Positions 33,601 through 42,383 of a DNA stretch of 64,000 bases are shown in pieces. The notes beneath the pieces were generated by a model. It saw only the letters and a program-made list of their open reading frames with translations, was not told the DNA's origin and searched no databases. A program made the translations under genes and the position numbers. Source of the DNA: a virus; the IMG/VR virus record IMGVR_UViG_3300008448_000032, positions 22,903 through 86,902 of that record; one strand, given 5' to 3'. Positions within the stretch are counted from its first letter, which is position 1; every line of letters starts with the position of its first letter.

Positions 33601-35050
33601 CTTTATCCCCTATGTTGGAGATTTCACGATCACCTGCAATCTATATGATGCCTTTAACGCGAAGTCAACTAAGATTAAAGGGAAAAGTTTAAATATACAA
33701 CCAAAGAAAATAAAATTAGAATCTTGGGCTTCCGAAGAAGCTAGCTCTTGGACTAGATATAGAGAAGTAGAAAATTATATCTGGGAAAATGTTATTAGGG
33801 GATGGGACTCTTATGAATCTATTTGGGAATTTCCGGCAGAAGGGAAAAGTGAATCTAAGATGAAAAATCTAATCCCCGAAGAGATATTAGATTTTGCATT
33901 TTATGGAAATAAAGCCGAAGAAGGACAAGATGTTTACGTTAAAGTCAAAACCACCCCGGTCGGAGCTACAGGAGAAATACTTTTATCACAATCGTTTTTG
34001 AACGTCTCTGAGATATATTCTTTAGAGGTAACACCTTCTCAATATGGATACGTGAGAATATCTTTCTCCTCCCCCCACGGATTAAGCACCGGGGATTACG
34101 CTTATATTGTAAATACGATTCCGGAATTAGAGGGAAGCTGGAACATAACTGTTATTTCCCCACTAGAGATAAGAATAAACACCGTATTAGAATCTGTATG
34201 GTCTGGAGTTATATCTTCTGTCTCGCCTAATAGATTAAATGTGGATTCTTCTATATACACTTCCCAGCAAATAACAGGAAGTGGAGATGTTTCGGTTGTA
34301 GTTGGAGGGGTTACTATAGGATCTACTATTGCAGGTGAATCCCTTTATAACACTACAAATTATTTAATTTCTTCGATAAACAATCTAACCACATATCCAG
34401 ATTATTTTGCAACCTGTTTAGACCCAACTTCTAACCCTACGTCAATAATCATAAATGCTTCCGATGATTTGGGTAGTACCCAAAATGGAGTTACCGTGAT
34501 TGTCAATACTGATGGTCTTTTATCCACTGTATATTACGATCCAACATTAGGTAATGGTTCTAGTCCTACAGAAACTTATGAATATTGGAGTGAGTCTAGT
34601 GAAAATTACCCTAATGAAAATTTAAAATTTTGGGGAACTAAAAGAATAAATTGGGATATATTCTTTAATAACACTTGGGAAGATGGATATGCTCATTCAT
34701 GGTTGGATTTTGAATTTAATAATGATTGGCTAGGAGGATTTGAATTACACAATTTAAGTATAGGGGATTTAATATCAGTTAGCTCTGGAATATTAACTCC
34801 TCCCGATACCAAAAATTATAATTCTTCTATTTACGGTTTAGGATTCTACGGGATAACAGGATCTACTATACAGGAAATAGCAAATGAATTAAACGGAAAT
34901 TCAAATTCCCACATAGGAAATTATTACTACAGGCCGGTTCCTAACGAAACAGGTTCCTTTAGTAGCGATTCCCCTCCGATTAATTTAGGAATAAGTAGTT
35001 TTGCCCCTTCGGTTTCTCCTTATCCGGCTCCTCCTTCGGTACCTGTGTAA
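30617..35050 (+). CDS. Large baseplate wedge protein with cupredoxin-like and Gly-rich repeat regions
   Basis: This 1477-residue protein is a candidate for the T4 gp7-type wedge position. Around residues 330-400 a stretch including NHDPKEPLPNYEEINEKRKE and SYKGLINALKFFGYQDLRIKEYW resembles tail proteins of the gpI/gp7 kind. Around residues 640-720 there is a cupredoxin-like domain (GKSYTFSLS, then SGPVYYYCPENY). Around residues 835-905 there are two repeats of the GLGYSSTP/GSGYTSPP pattern found in marine T4-like tail proteins. A strong AGGAGG lies 10 bases before the ATG, unusual for this genome. Structural, with multiple beta domains; details inferred. Confidence 0.78.
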   Translation: MADLNLKFFNKRGNPLNFEYIGPTGPSPLDNVFRYKTNAVSSSNGDVIFQQSGPNYTFQFNYDDVNFFNIKEWASEVDYSIQRGAEVFLEGKVLSGNKFKGKIYSCVDNGTFILITIPVNSLTGQNIISGGSTIAFNTTYKNRPGGYFFGNMYFDQVSAGLYENEQIFITQQVIGPSGGKEYSYPRTLATGSTSGKWRTRWSNNNYGNIDVTEIIFTYKILDSLPEGEGHPLIVSYPNLAYTDVIVSPSDYYSNGNLISPTFNSSESKSLSVNVGLNGPEESEEVYERKLILEDISSGATGENVKKILEVNFYGQIIAEDERLKVLTNNLGRSFDPVDSIILRNHDPKEPLPNYEEINEKRKELLLAGEDIFPYIGSYKGLINALKFFGYQDLRIKEYWLNLDYTSVENITPPIVQNQQAINQIRSQVLQSGSQSYQIKDVLSNPNSGKYRLEQTYGPDSEGNYVLDVSSQYTLFPTDVYKKTSLFGLYYDINKVTSETDEYGYPVVVDAFAFTQEEVLIKLFGLKKKLKEEYLPLNARIIDITGEGVYFTVYNTRAWTDVNSDFVISSGKIFDFYINPDVSYIGDIRNFNIRPLDLSIQTPSIYGDSYDIGVNVLGGTGSALYFSGFPDLGITGPSGPNPILNVVSGKSYTFSLSTEGFTFYITESPSFSQQDPLGIIGNGATSGSESIVWNVSPNQSGPVYYYCPENYSINGTINVNPPQLSDLGNTINPLDFQQNYTAEQNRNLIKSINEYYQLQQEGKIEFLGDGKYDPPSYTDPSTNEQYRRPIGSPIVLELGLDRWSWDEMNVTWRSVNVPTFKVGDFVQIKSLQASLTPGISGGSISSVTINSPGLGYSSTPLITVTGGGGIGASLVPVITGTKITSISILSGGSGYTSPPTLNISFLPSGDSGYVVSTNYSLGTYDVQLTSNSMVYTFEDIDLISSNQVYSSMTWDNIDFSNLVEIEWIINKDSTQEGSPYNFEFRGPIVDFYSLAHFIPYVGDFTITCNLYDAFNAKSTKIKGKSLNIQPKKIKLESWASEEASSWTRYREVENYIWENVIRGWDSYESIWEFPAEGKSESKMKNLIPEEILDFAFYGNKAEEGQDVYVKVKTTPVGATGEILLSQSFLNVSEIYSLEVTPSQYGYVRISFSSPHGLSTGDYAYIVNTIPELEGSWNITVISPLEIRINTVLESVWSGVISSVSPNRLNVDSSIYTSQQITGSGDVSVVVGGVTIGSTIAGESLYNTTNYLISSINNLTTYPDYFATCLDPTSNPTSIIINASDDLGSTQNGVTVIVNTDGLLSTVYYDPTLGNGSSPTETYEYWSESSENYPNENLKFWGTKRINWDIFFNNTWEDGYAHSWLDFEFNNDWLGGFELHNLSIGDLISVSSGILTPPDTKNYNSSIYGLGFYGITGSTIQEIANELNGNSNSHIGNYYYRPVPNETGSFSSDSPPINLGISSFAPSVSPYPAPPSVPV

Positions 35051-35076
35051 TGATAGATTATACCTTTTTTAAAAAG

Positions 35077-35088
35077 GAATATATAATA
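35077..35088 (+). promoter_or_regulatory. Candidate promoter box, variant
   Basis: GAATATATAATA lies 11 bases before the ATG at 35100, in a 49-base gap. It is a weaker match to the recurring box. Confidence 0.4.
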
Positions 35089-35099
35089 AAAAAAGATTA

Positions 35100-38000
35100 A
35101 TGCCAGGAAGTAGTATTTATATAAATCAAATAGATTTAGATCCCAATTTTTTTGTTTGGGCCACCGGACAGGATTTAAGAAAATTTAATGGAAACTCGTG
35201 GGAATATTACGACAGTACAAATTCCTCGGTTCCTAGTGGATCCCCTTATTATTTGGATACGAGATCTATATCTATAGATTCCTCGGGGTTAGCTTGGTGC
35301 GGGGTAGCTCAAGGACCAACAGCTTCTTATAATTCTCCTTGTGTATTTAATGTTTCGACCGAGGATGTTTCAGTAGGAGAAAAATGGGATTTTTCTGACC
35401 TTGGGAATTTTAATTTACCACAAGAGGTTTCCCTTGTATACTCTTCTCCTTACGGAAATGAAATTTTGACTTTTTTATCTCCTTTGAATGGGATAGGATC
35501 TACAGGAGCAACCTCTTATACAAGAATAAATGGGGTTACCGGGGGTAGACTATTCTTTTACGATAAAAATATAGAAAAATGGAACGAGACCCTTCCTGGA
35601 TATACGTGGCCCCATATATTTGAAATAAAGGCAAAAGGGTATAAAGGAAAAGAATATAAATATTTTCTAGGAACTACCCAAGGTTTATGGATAGTTCCCC
35701 CTGGAATTCTTTCTACTATTTCATTAGAAGGAGGAGGAGAAATAGTTAAACAATCAAAAGTTTACAATACAAGTACCAGTGGCATAATATCCAATCAAGT
35801 ATACACTTTAGATTTTGACGAAAATGGAAATCTTTGGATAGGAACGGATCAAGGGATATCCTTTTTCGATGGACATAAATTCTGGAATTACGATACTTCT
35901 GGCCCGGTCACATACATAAAATCGAGAGAAAATGGACACGTTTTCTATTCCATAGGGGACGGGGAGCTTTCCCAGGGAACTGGGCTTTGGCATTTTAATG
36001 GAACTACGCATACTAACATTAATTCTTCTAATTCGAATCTTCCGAATGATAATATAATAAATATAGATCTAATAGAAAATGGAACTAAGCAATCAAATTT
36101 AACTTTATATGAAAATTCTTTATGGATTCTTTGTTTGAATGAAATTTCATCTTTTACTTATGATCTTCCCCATGTTTATGCTTCTTCCAAAAGCGAAGGA
36201 GCTACTGGGTGGAATTTTACATATCGTGTTCCTTACGGGGGAACTGGAGCTACCGGAGCTCCCCCTCTAGCTAAAATGAATAAATATACATGGGGCTATC
36301 CGGAATGGCAAACTTATGATACTGAATTTGTATCTTCTAAACTTCCCGGAACGGATCCTAGAAACCTTTTCCTTACTGTTCCTCTTAAAGATATTTCAGA
36401 CGGAAAAGCTGGGGAGCAATACTATTGGAGTAATTCCCCGATAGCTAGTCATGAAGAAAAAGTTCTTAGCGAAAAAATAGGTCTTTCCATGTGGGAATCC
36501 CCTGTCGGGGTAGGAGGATCCGGTGGAGATGTTAAAATCACATGCTCGACGTCAATAGAAACAGATTTGGGTATTAAGTATTTTGTAGGAGGGTATATCA
36601 CCGGTGAAACCCAAGCTTTCTTTGGGTATTATAACGATTCTTCTCTAGCATATGTTAATAACTTAAATCCGACTATAGGAGGATCTGGGGGAACTGCTGG
36701 ATCTTCAAGTTATTATGGCGAAATGGGATTTGTTGTATGTTACGATTATTCTGGGTCTGTAGAAAGTATTTTACCTTTCAGGGGATATAAAACTAGAGTA
36801 GATTCTTTAGATCCTAGCCCTGATGATAATTCAATATCCGTTTCTGGAAGTTATTCCTGGTTCATAGAATCTGGACCTTGGGTATGGAATTCATGGGAGG
36901 GAGCTAATTCGTTTTCAGGAAATGGAGCTACCGGATCACCATACGGAGCGACTAATTTAAATTATCCAGGATTAACTTCAGGATCTTATCCTTGGATATA
37001 CGATCCGCTATCATCATTTTCAGTTTTATTTTCATCTTTTTGGACTTACGATCCAATGGCTACCTCTACAATTTCTTCTGGAGAATTTGATTTTTCATAT
37101 GATGGATCTGGATATAATATAGAAAATATAAATGGGATCTACATATCTTTTATTGATGATACTTCTATCGATTATACATCTCAGATGGAAAGTCTTGTTA
37201 CCGCAAATTCTATAGAAGTATCTCTATTCCCTTCTATTTATACTATTACTTCCATATCTTCGATACCATCAGGACTTTTTATAGGACTTATTTATCAATC
37301 TGGATCTACTGGGGTTATTCCTTTTGTTGGGGGAACTAGTTTAAGATTAGATTTTTACGAATGGAACAACGAAGCATATCCTCTAGTTAAAAATATAGGA
37401 TCTTTCCCTGGAACACCTGAAGCAAATTCATATGGCGTTTTCTCTGCGGAAATACACAGAGAGATAGGTGATAAATTCTCTTTTACCGGAATAACCGGCG
37501 ATTATAATTCGGGAATAAATTCTTCTTATCGGGTTAAAAAATTTAGGAATTTCCCTGTTAAAAATTTAAATACCCTTTCGGGAAATAATTATGTTCCCCT
37601 TACCTCAATACAAAGGACTAATTACCATACGCATTTATTAATACAGTCCAATCTTTCTGGAAATCTTGCAGATCTATCCACTTTAAAAAATGATTGGATC
37701 TGGACGAATGATAATTCTTCCGTTGATAATTACCTTTCGGATCCAGCTTATACCGGATTACTTTCTTATGTAAAGATAAATAATTTAGATTATTCTCTTC
37801 AATCCAATTATAATTCAAATACTCCTGGTTCTACTGGGGGATGGATAAGGGTTGGATCTGAAATAAATGCTTTAGATCTTGGTGAATCTGTTGTCATAAC
37901 CGGATCTGCTACTGGAGGATTTTATTTTTCTGGGAATTATCTTTCTCCTTCGGGATCTTCCAATTCTCCTTTTTATATATCGATAACCGATAACCCTGTA

Positions 38001-39158
38001 GGGTCTACTGGATTCTATTTAGAATCTTTTGGTCTTACCGGCAATAAAATAGATGTAACCAAGGATAAATCCCATTATTATATAACAACCGTTGTGGGAT
38101 CTTCAGGATCTTATTTTGGAAAAAATTTCGTAGCAGATCCAGATAAAACTTATTTTTTAACATCAAAGCTAACGGAACAAACGGTATGTAAAAGTATTTT
38201 TTATCCGTCAGTTACCGGATCGAATCCCTCTTTGGATTTAAAAAATACTTTGAAGCTTCCCAATGGACAATTTGTAGTTCATTATGAAGATTATGATGAT
38301 CTGTATACGGTAAAAGTTCTTAAGACTGATGAGGATTCTAGGATAAATGATATGATCACAGTATCCGGATTTAACGGGGATCTTTCTTTAAGTACAGATT
38401 CGGATTCGAATATATTATTTTCTGGATTTAATTCTCTTGGTCTTACCGGATCAGCATATGTCAATTTTGGATATGTTAATGTTGGGTATATCGTTAATGA
38501 AATACCAGAAACTTTTATAGACTTTGATTACATAGACGTAGGATATTTTGTCAATTCTGCAAGTGGATTCGTTTACCTTCTTAAACAATATAAGCCGAAT
38601 CTTGGTATAAATGAGGGAGAGATAATATCAAGACCGGGATCGGATCCTTGGGTATGGAGCGATTCCCACGTGAAAGAAGAGGGATCTTTTGAAGTACCGC
38701 TTATGTCTACGGTAATATTTAACAATTATTCTTCGGAAATATACGGAAAAAATAATAATAAATGGATATTAAGCAATTCAGCTACCGGGGAAGAAATTCT
38801 AAATATAAAATATTCTCCTTATTTCATTTATACTTTTACCGAAGAAGGGGAATACACTATATTTAATGAAGTTTCGGATTCGGAAGGAAATGTATATGCT
38901 ACTACCGGTAACGGATTTATAAAAGTCATAGACCATAAAAAAATGAGAATCCCTGGAGTAAAAAGTGGACCTATAAATTCTATAAATTACGGAGCAGAGG
39001 GTCCTTTTGATATTAAATCTTATCAAGGAAATAAAGTAGCAAGAGATATAGAAAAAGAGCAAAAGGAGATAGAAAAAAATAATAAAATCAGATTTGCTCC
39101 AGCCGTAACCATAGAAGATAATCCAGATATTGCTTACAAAAAAGTAAATATAAAATAG
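35100..39158 (+). CDS. Large tail protein with beta-propeller repeats
   Basis: This 1352-residue protein has an N-terminal region (about residues 1-360) with propeller-blade repeats: LAWCGVAQG, NLWIGTDQGISFFDG (near 245), GLWHFNGTTH and SLWILCLNEISSF. These match the regulator-propeller (Reg_prop) type common in Bacteroidota sensors, which bind ligands. The rest is a long Gly/Ser/Thr-rich beta-type region with short SGATG/GSTGATS motifs, and the C-terminal ~60 residues are charged. Probably an exposed fibre or wedge arm that contacts the host surface. Sugar or receptor binding is an inference. Confidence 0.72.
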   Translation: MPGSSIYINQIDLDPNFFVWATGQDLRKFNGNSWEYYDSTNSSVPSGSPYYLDTRSISIDSSGLAWCGVAQGPTASYNSPCVFNVSTEDVSVGEKWDFSDLGNFNLPQEVSLVYSSPYGNEILTFLSPLNGIGSTGATSYTRINGVTGGRLFFYDKNIEKWNETLPGYTWPHIFEIKAKGYKGKEYKYFLGTTQGLWIVPPGILSTISLEGGGEIVKQSKVYNTSTSGIISNQVYTLDFDENGNLWIGTDQGISFFDGHKFWNYDTSGPVTYIKSRENGHVFYSIGDGELSQGTGLWHFNGTTHTNINSSNSNLPNDNIINIDLIENGTKQSNLTLYENSLWILCLNEISSFTYDLPHVYASSKSEGATGWNFTYRVPYGGTGATGAPPLAKMNKYTWGYPEWQTYDTEFVSSKLPGTDPRNLFLTVPLKDISDGKAGEQYYWSNSPIASHEEKVLSEKIGLSMWESPVGVGGSGGDVKITCSTSIETDLGIKYFVGGYITGETQAFFGYYNDSSLAYVNNLNPTIGGSGGTAGSSSYYGEMGFVVCYDYSGSVESILPFRGYKTRVDSLDPSPDDNSISVSGSYSWFIESGPWVWNSWEGANSFSGNGATGSPYGATNLNYPGLTSGSYPWIYDPLSSFSVLFSSFWTYDPMATSTISSGEFDFSYDGSGYNIENINGIYISFIDDTSIDYTSQMESLVTANSIEVSLFPSIYTITSISSIPSGLFIGLIYQSGSTGVIPFVGGTSLRLDFYEWNNEAYPLVKNIGSFPGTPEANSYGVFSAEIHREIGDKFSFTGITGDYNSGINSSYRVKKFRNFPVKNLNTLSGNNYVPLTSIQRTNYHTHLLIQSNLSGNLADLSTLKNDWIWTNDNSSVDNYLSDPAYTGLLSYVKINNLDYSLQSNYNSNTPGSTGGWIRVGSEINALDLGESVVITGSATGGFYFSGNYLSPSGSSNSPFYISITDNPVGSTGFYLESFGLTGNKIDVTKDKSHYYITTVVGSSGSYFGKNFVADPDKTYFLTSKLTEQTVCKSIFYPSVTGSNPSLDLKNTLKLPNGQFVVHYEDYDDLYTVKVLKTDEDSRINDMITVSGFNGDLSLSTDSDSNILFSGFNSLGLTGSAYVNFGYVNVGYIVNEIPETFIDFDYIDVGYFVNSASGFVYLLKQYKPNLGINEGEIISRPGSDPWVWSDSHVKEEGSFEVPLMSTVIFNNYSSEIYGKNNNKWILSNSATGEEILNIKYSPYFIYTFTEEGEYTIFNEVSDSEGNVYATTGNGFIKVIDHKKMRIPGVKSGPINSINYGAEGPFDIKSYQGNKVARDIEKEQKEIEKNNKIRFAPAVTIEDNPDIAYKKVNIK

Positions 39159-39223
39159 GAAATTTTAATGGGTATCTGCTGTATAATAAATAAGAATTCT
39201 AATTTTTAATTATTCAAAAAAAC

Positions 39224-39233
39224 GATATATAAA
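39224..39233 (+). promoter_or_regulatory. Candidate late promoter box
   Basis: GATATATAAA lies 15 bases before the ATG at 39249, in a 90-base gap. Confidence 0.6.
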
Positions 39234-39248
39234 AATAAAAAATAAAAA

Positions 39249-40163
39249 ATGGCATCAACTGTAAACATTACTGAAATTTTAGGATCTGATTCGATATCAG
39301 GATCTAGAATTACTATTAATTCTAATTTTTTAATCCTACAAAACTGGGTAAACGGATACGTTCAGGTTTTTGGAGTAGATACAACTAATGGTATATTAGA
39401 TTTAACTACTGCATCAACCGGAAAAGTTGCAGCTAAGATAGGGAGATTCGATTCTCTTTCTTTACCTGCATCAGGAACCGCTTTAACCTCTTTTGATTCT
39501 TTAGGCGGATCTTCTTTTGTCTCCGTTTCCTCTACTAATGTTACAGTTTCTGGAGCCTTAACTGCTAATGGAACTATTACTTTTGGCTCAGGATCTTCTT
39601 TTGTCGCAGGAGGTACTTCGAGCTTCAATGGATCTTTAAGTGCAAATGCAGCCTTTAATTTAGGGGTTCAAGGTCACGTAATAAGTCAGAATACAACAGT
39701 TGCAACAGGATTAACTGCAGGGAGCCCATTTCCTTCTACATCTTTAGGAGGAGGGGGATATCAGACATCTACCTCTGCTTCTCCCTACGCAATAACTGGT
39801 CTAGAAGATGTCGTATTTGCAGATTGTGGGGCTCCTGCAGGATTTTATTTGAAAGTTGTAGATGGAACATCTCCAGTGGGCGGAACTTTACCGAATATAC
39901 CCCAGGGAACAAGAGTAACAGTAGTAAATACTAGTGCTGCAACCGGATACATTTGGACAGGACTTACTGGATCTACTACTTATTATACGGGATTCAATAC
40001 GGATTCTACTTATGGTGGGTATTCACCTTCGGGAATTGTAATACCGACATCTAAAGCATATAGATCTTCAGTTACTCTTCAATGGGAACCTAGAATAGGT
40101 CAGGGACAAGCTACGATGAATGGATCATGGGTAGTTATAGGATCTGCTAACGTTACGGTTTAA
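39249..40163 (+). CDS. Fibre-like structural protein
   Basis: This 304-residue protein is low in charge and rich in Ser, Thr, Gly and Val with regular beta spacing (SVSSTNVTVSGALTANGTIT), typical of trimeric fibre shafts. The N-terminal ITEILGSDSISGSRITINSN is a likely attachment helix. The C-terminal part has WTGLTGSTTYYTGF-like repeats. It is the first of a set of fibre and wedge genes under its own promoter box. Which T4 fibre it replaces is not determined. Confidence 0.75.
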   Translation: MASTVNITEILGSDSISGSRITINSNFLILQNWVNGYVQVFGVDTTNGILDLTTASTGKVAAKIGRFDSLSLPASGTALTSFDSLGGSSFVSVSSTNVTVSGALTANGTITFGSGSSFVAGGTSSFNGSLSANAAFNLGVQGHVISQNTTVATGLTAGSPFPSTSLGGGGYQTSTSASPYAITGLEDVVFADCGAPAGFYLKVVDGTSPVGGTLPNIPQGTRVTVVNTSAATGYIWTGLTGSTTYYTGFNTDSTYGGYSPSGIVIPTSKAYRSSVTLQWEPRIGQGQATMNGSWVVIGSANVTV

Positions 40164-40178
40164 TAATATTATTTAAAA

Positions 40179-42380
40179 ATGGCAAAAACCCCTTTTATTA
40201 GGCCACTTCAAGTACAGGGAGGTACTTTTTATACTTTTACCTCTTCTGCTGAGGATTTGGCTTTTACCTTTAACAATACTACAAATCAATTTAGGTTTTC
40301 TAAATTTGCCCTTTTAAATATACCCGATTTTGATAATAGTTCTTCGTCAGATACAAATTATGTTAGATTAAATGGTCCTGATGGAGCTTTTTTAGATTGG
40401 GCTAATAATACTCAGAAGATAATAACTGGAGATTCTAATATAGATTTTTCTCAAAGTTTTCAGAGTTATTGTTTAAATTTAGAATCTATTATAACTGGGG
40501 ACGATAATTACGATCCTACTAAAAAACAAAATATATCCGAAAGGGTATTTTTTAAATGGCTTAAAGAAATAGGTGCCATAAGATTTAGACCCTCAAATTC
40601 TAATGAGGTTTCTTCTTCTCTGGATCAGAATTTAGTGGTCAATGATTCAGAAGGACTTCCCATAACACAGAAGAGATATGTTGAAGGAGATGTTACCGCG
40701 GGTACTACTGGTGCTTATGGGATGACAGGATCTACATATAATAGAGTAGTTCAGTATTTAGGAAATTTGGATATAGTAAATTCTGTAACCAATAATAATA
40801 ATTCTTATTCTGAAGTTTATGTATATGTTCCTACGTCTGCAGGAAATACCCCAACGGTTTTATTTAAGAATGTGGTGGACAGTAATTATAAACCAGATTA
40901 CCAATGGACAAACAGCCCAATAAATCCATTAAATGATGAGTATTTATACGGAAGAAATTATACCGAAAATAATCCTAGTGGTTTAACTAATCTTGCAATA
41001 TACGACGACGATGTTCTAGGATCTCCTGTAGCAAATAGAATAGACACTGCTCTTAATGCTGGCGTTACTGGAAATTGGTATTCTCCTAGGGATACTGCAA
41101 ATACTTATTTTTCAGATCCCTCTTTTGTTGATCCCTCTAATTACATATTAACAAAAACAGCAAATTCTAATTCTTTGACATACGTCAGAAGCAAATTGGA
41201 TTCCATAGGAATAGATTTCGATCCGGATTCTTACAAAGCTATATCTACAGATTCTTCTATATCTAGTTTAGAAGAATACAACTCAACACCTTCAGCAGGA
41301 GATTTTGAATTTAACGCAGCTTTAATATACTATGACGTTTTCAACCCTACAGATCCGTTAGATGTAGCTACTAATTTATATGGGGTTCTATTTTTAGATG
41401 ATGTAAATTCTTCTTCCGGAGATATATTTATTCCCAGAACCCAAAAGAAGAAGCCAAATAACGTTACTGGACTAAATGGGAATTCATATGGATTCAAGAT
41501 AAATCTTAAATTTGATACCAATATAGATCAAACCGGTGTCGAACAAGCTATAAACGATTATTCTACCTTCTCTCTGAGTATGTTTATGGATGCTTTAACA
41601 GTTTTCCAAGAAGCTAGTTCCACTTTAAATAATTTATCTTCTCAATTGATTACTCTATCCAATAGGGTAACTTATTTGGAGAATCTTATTTTAACAACTG
41701 AAAATTCTATAAATTTTAATTCTAGAATATCTTCTATAGAACAATCTCTTTCTGCAAATCAAGCTCTTTTCAATAATACCCAATCAATATTAAATCTGAT
41801 AAATCAGAATTATGATTTAACCAGATCTATATTGAATAATGAAACGAGTGTAGAGGTTTCGTATAATTTAAATACCATTAACCAAGGAGTAGGAATTCAA
41901 GTAGATCGGAGTATAGAAAATGTAGTAACTATAAATAATACAAATCAAGATTTTAATATAGGAGAAGATAATGGATATGGAATTTTAACTCAGACGGGTC
42001 AAAATGTAATAGGTCTATTAAAATTTTCCAATTATTTTAAACACATTAATAACGGTATAGATATAAATCTAACCGGGGATATGACTATCCGAATAGATGA
42101 CAGTGTAAATAAATGGAAAAAAGGACAAAGATTTAGAATCTCTTTTGGTGATAAGATTTACCCTCAATCCTCTATAATAACTATAGTAACGGATTCCCAG
42201 GGTCTTTATCCTTTAAGTTCTCCTTCGGGGGGAATCTATTCAACTACAATAATAGTTTTAGACGATTCTATATTTTCACAATCGGATTATAAACCCGTTT
42301 TGGACATAGTTTGTATAGACGATCAAAATTTAATATTTCAAGTTGATTCGGTAGGAAAAAGTTTGACAGATAATCAATAA
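40179..42380 (+). CDS. Structural protein with central coiled coil
   Basis: This 733-residue protein starts 15 bases after the previous stop. Residues about 1-455 are beta-type and Asn/Asp/Ser-rich. Residues about 464-560 form a long amphipathic coiled coil (SSTLNNLSSQLITLSNRVTYL, NFNSRISSIEQSLSANQALF), and the C-terminal part is again beta-rich. This is the layout of a trimeric fibre or wedge protein. No T4 equivalent assigned. Confidence 0.75.
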   Translation: MAKTPFIRPLQVQGGTFYTFTSSAEDLAFTFNNTTNQFRFSKFALLNIPDFDNSSSSDTNYVRLNGPDGAFLDWANNTQKIITGDSNIDFSQSFQSYCLNLESIITGDDNYDPTKKQNISERVFFKWLKEIGAIRFRPSNSNEVSSSLDQNLVVNDSEGLPITQKRYVEGDVTAGTTGAYGMTGSTYNRVVQYLGNLDIVNSVTNNNNSYSEVYVYVPTSAGNTPTVLFKNVVDSNYKPDYQWTNSPINPLNDEYLYGRNYTENNPSGLTNLAIYDDDVLGSPVANRIDTALNAGVTGNWYSPRDTANTYFSDPSFVDPSNYILTKTANSNSLTYVRSKLDSIGIDFDPDSYKAISTDSSISSLEEYNSTPSAGDFEFNAALIYYDVFNPTDPLDVATNLYGVLFLDDVNSSSGDIFIPRTQKKKPNNVTGLNGNSYGFKINLKFDTNIDQTGVEQAINDYSTFSLSMFMDALTVFQEASSTLNNLSSQLITLSNRVTYLENLILTTENSINFNSRISSIEQSLSANQALFNNTQSILNLINQNYDLTRSILNNETSVEVSYNLNTINQGVGIQVDRSIENVVTINNTNQDFNIGEDNGYGILTQTGQNVIGLLKFSNYFKHINNGIDINLTGDMTIRIDDSVNKWKKGQRFRISFGDKIYPQSSIITIVTDSQGLYPLSSPSGGIYSTTIIVLDDSIFSQSDYKPVLDIVCIDDQNLIFQVDSVGKSLTDNQ

Positions 42381-42383
42381 AAA

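Noticed and set aside
35790-36170. Propeller repeats as evidence of a two-component sensor
   Set aside because: There is no histidine kinase, response regulator or membrane segment; the gene sits among structural genes.
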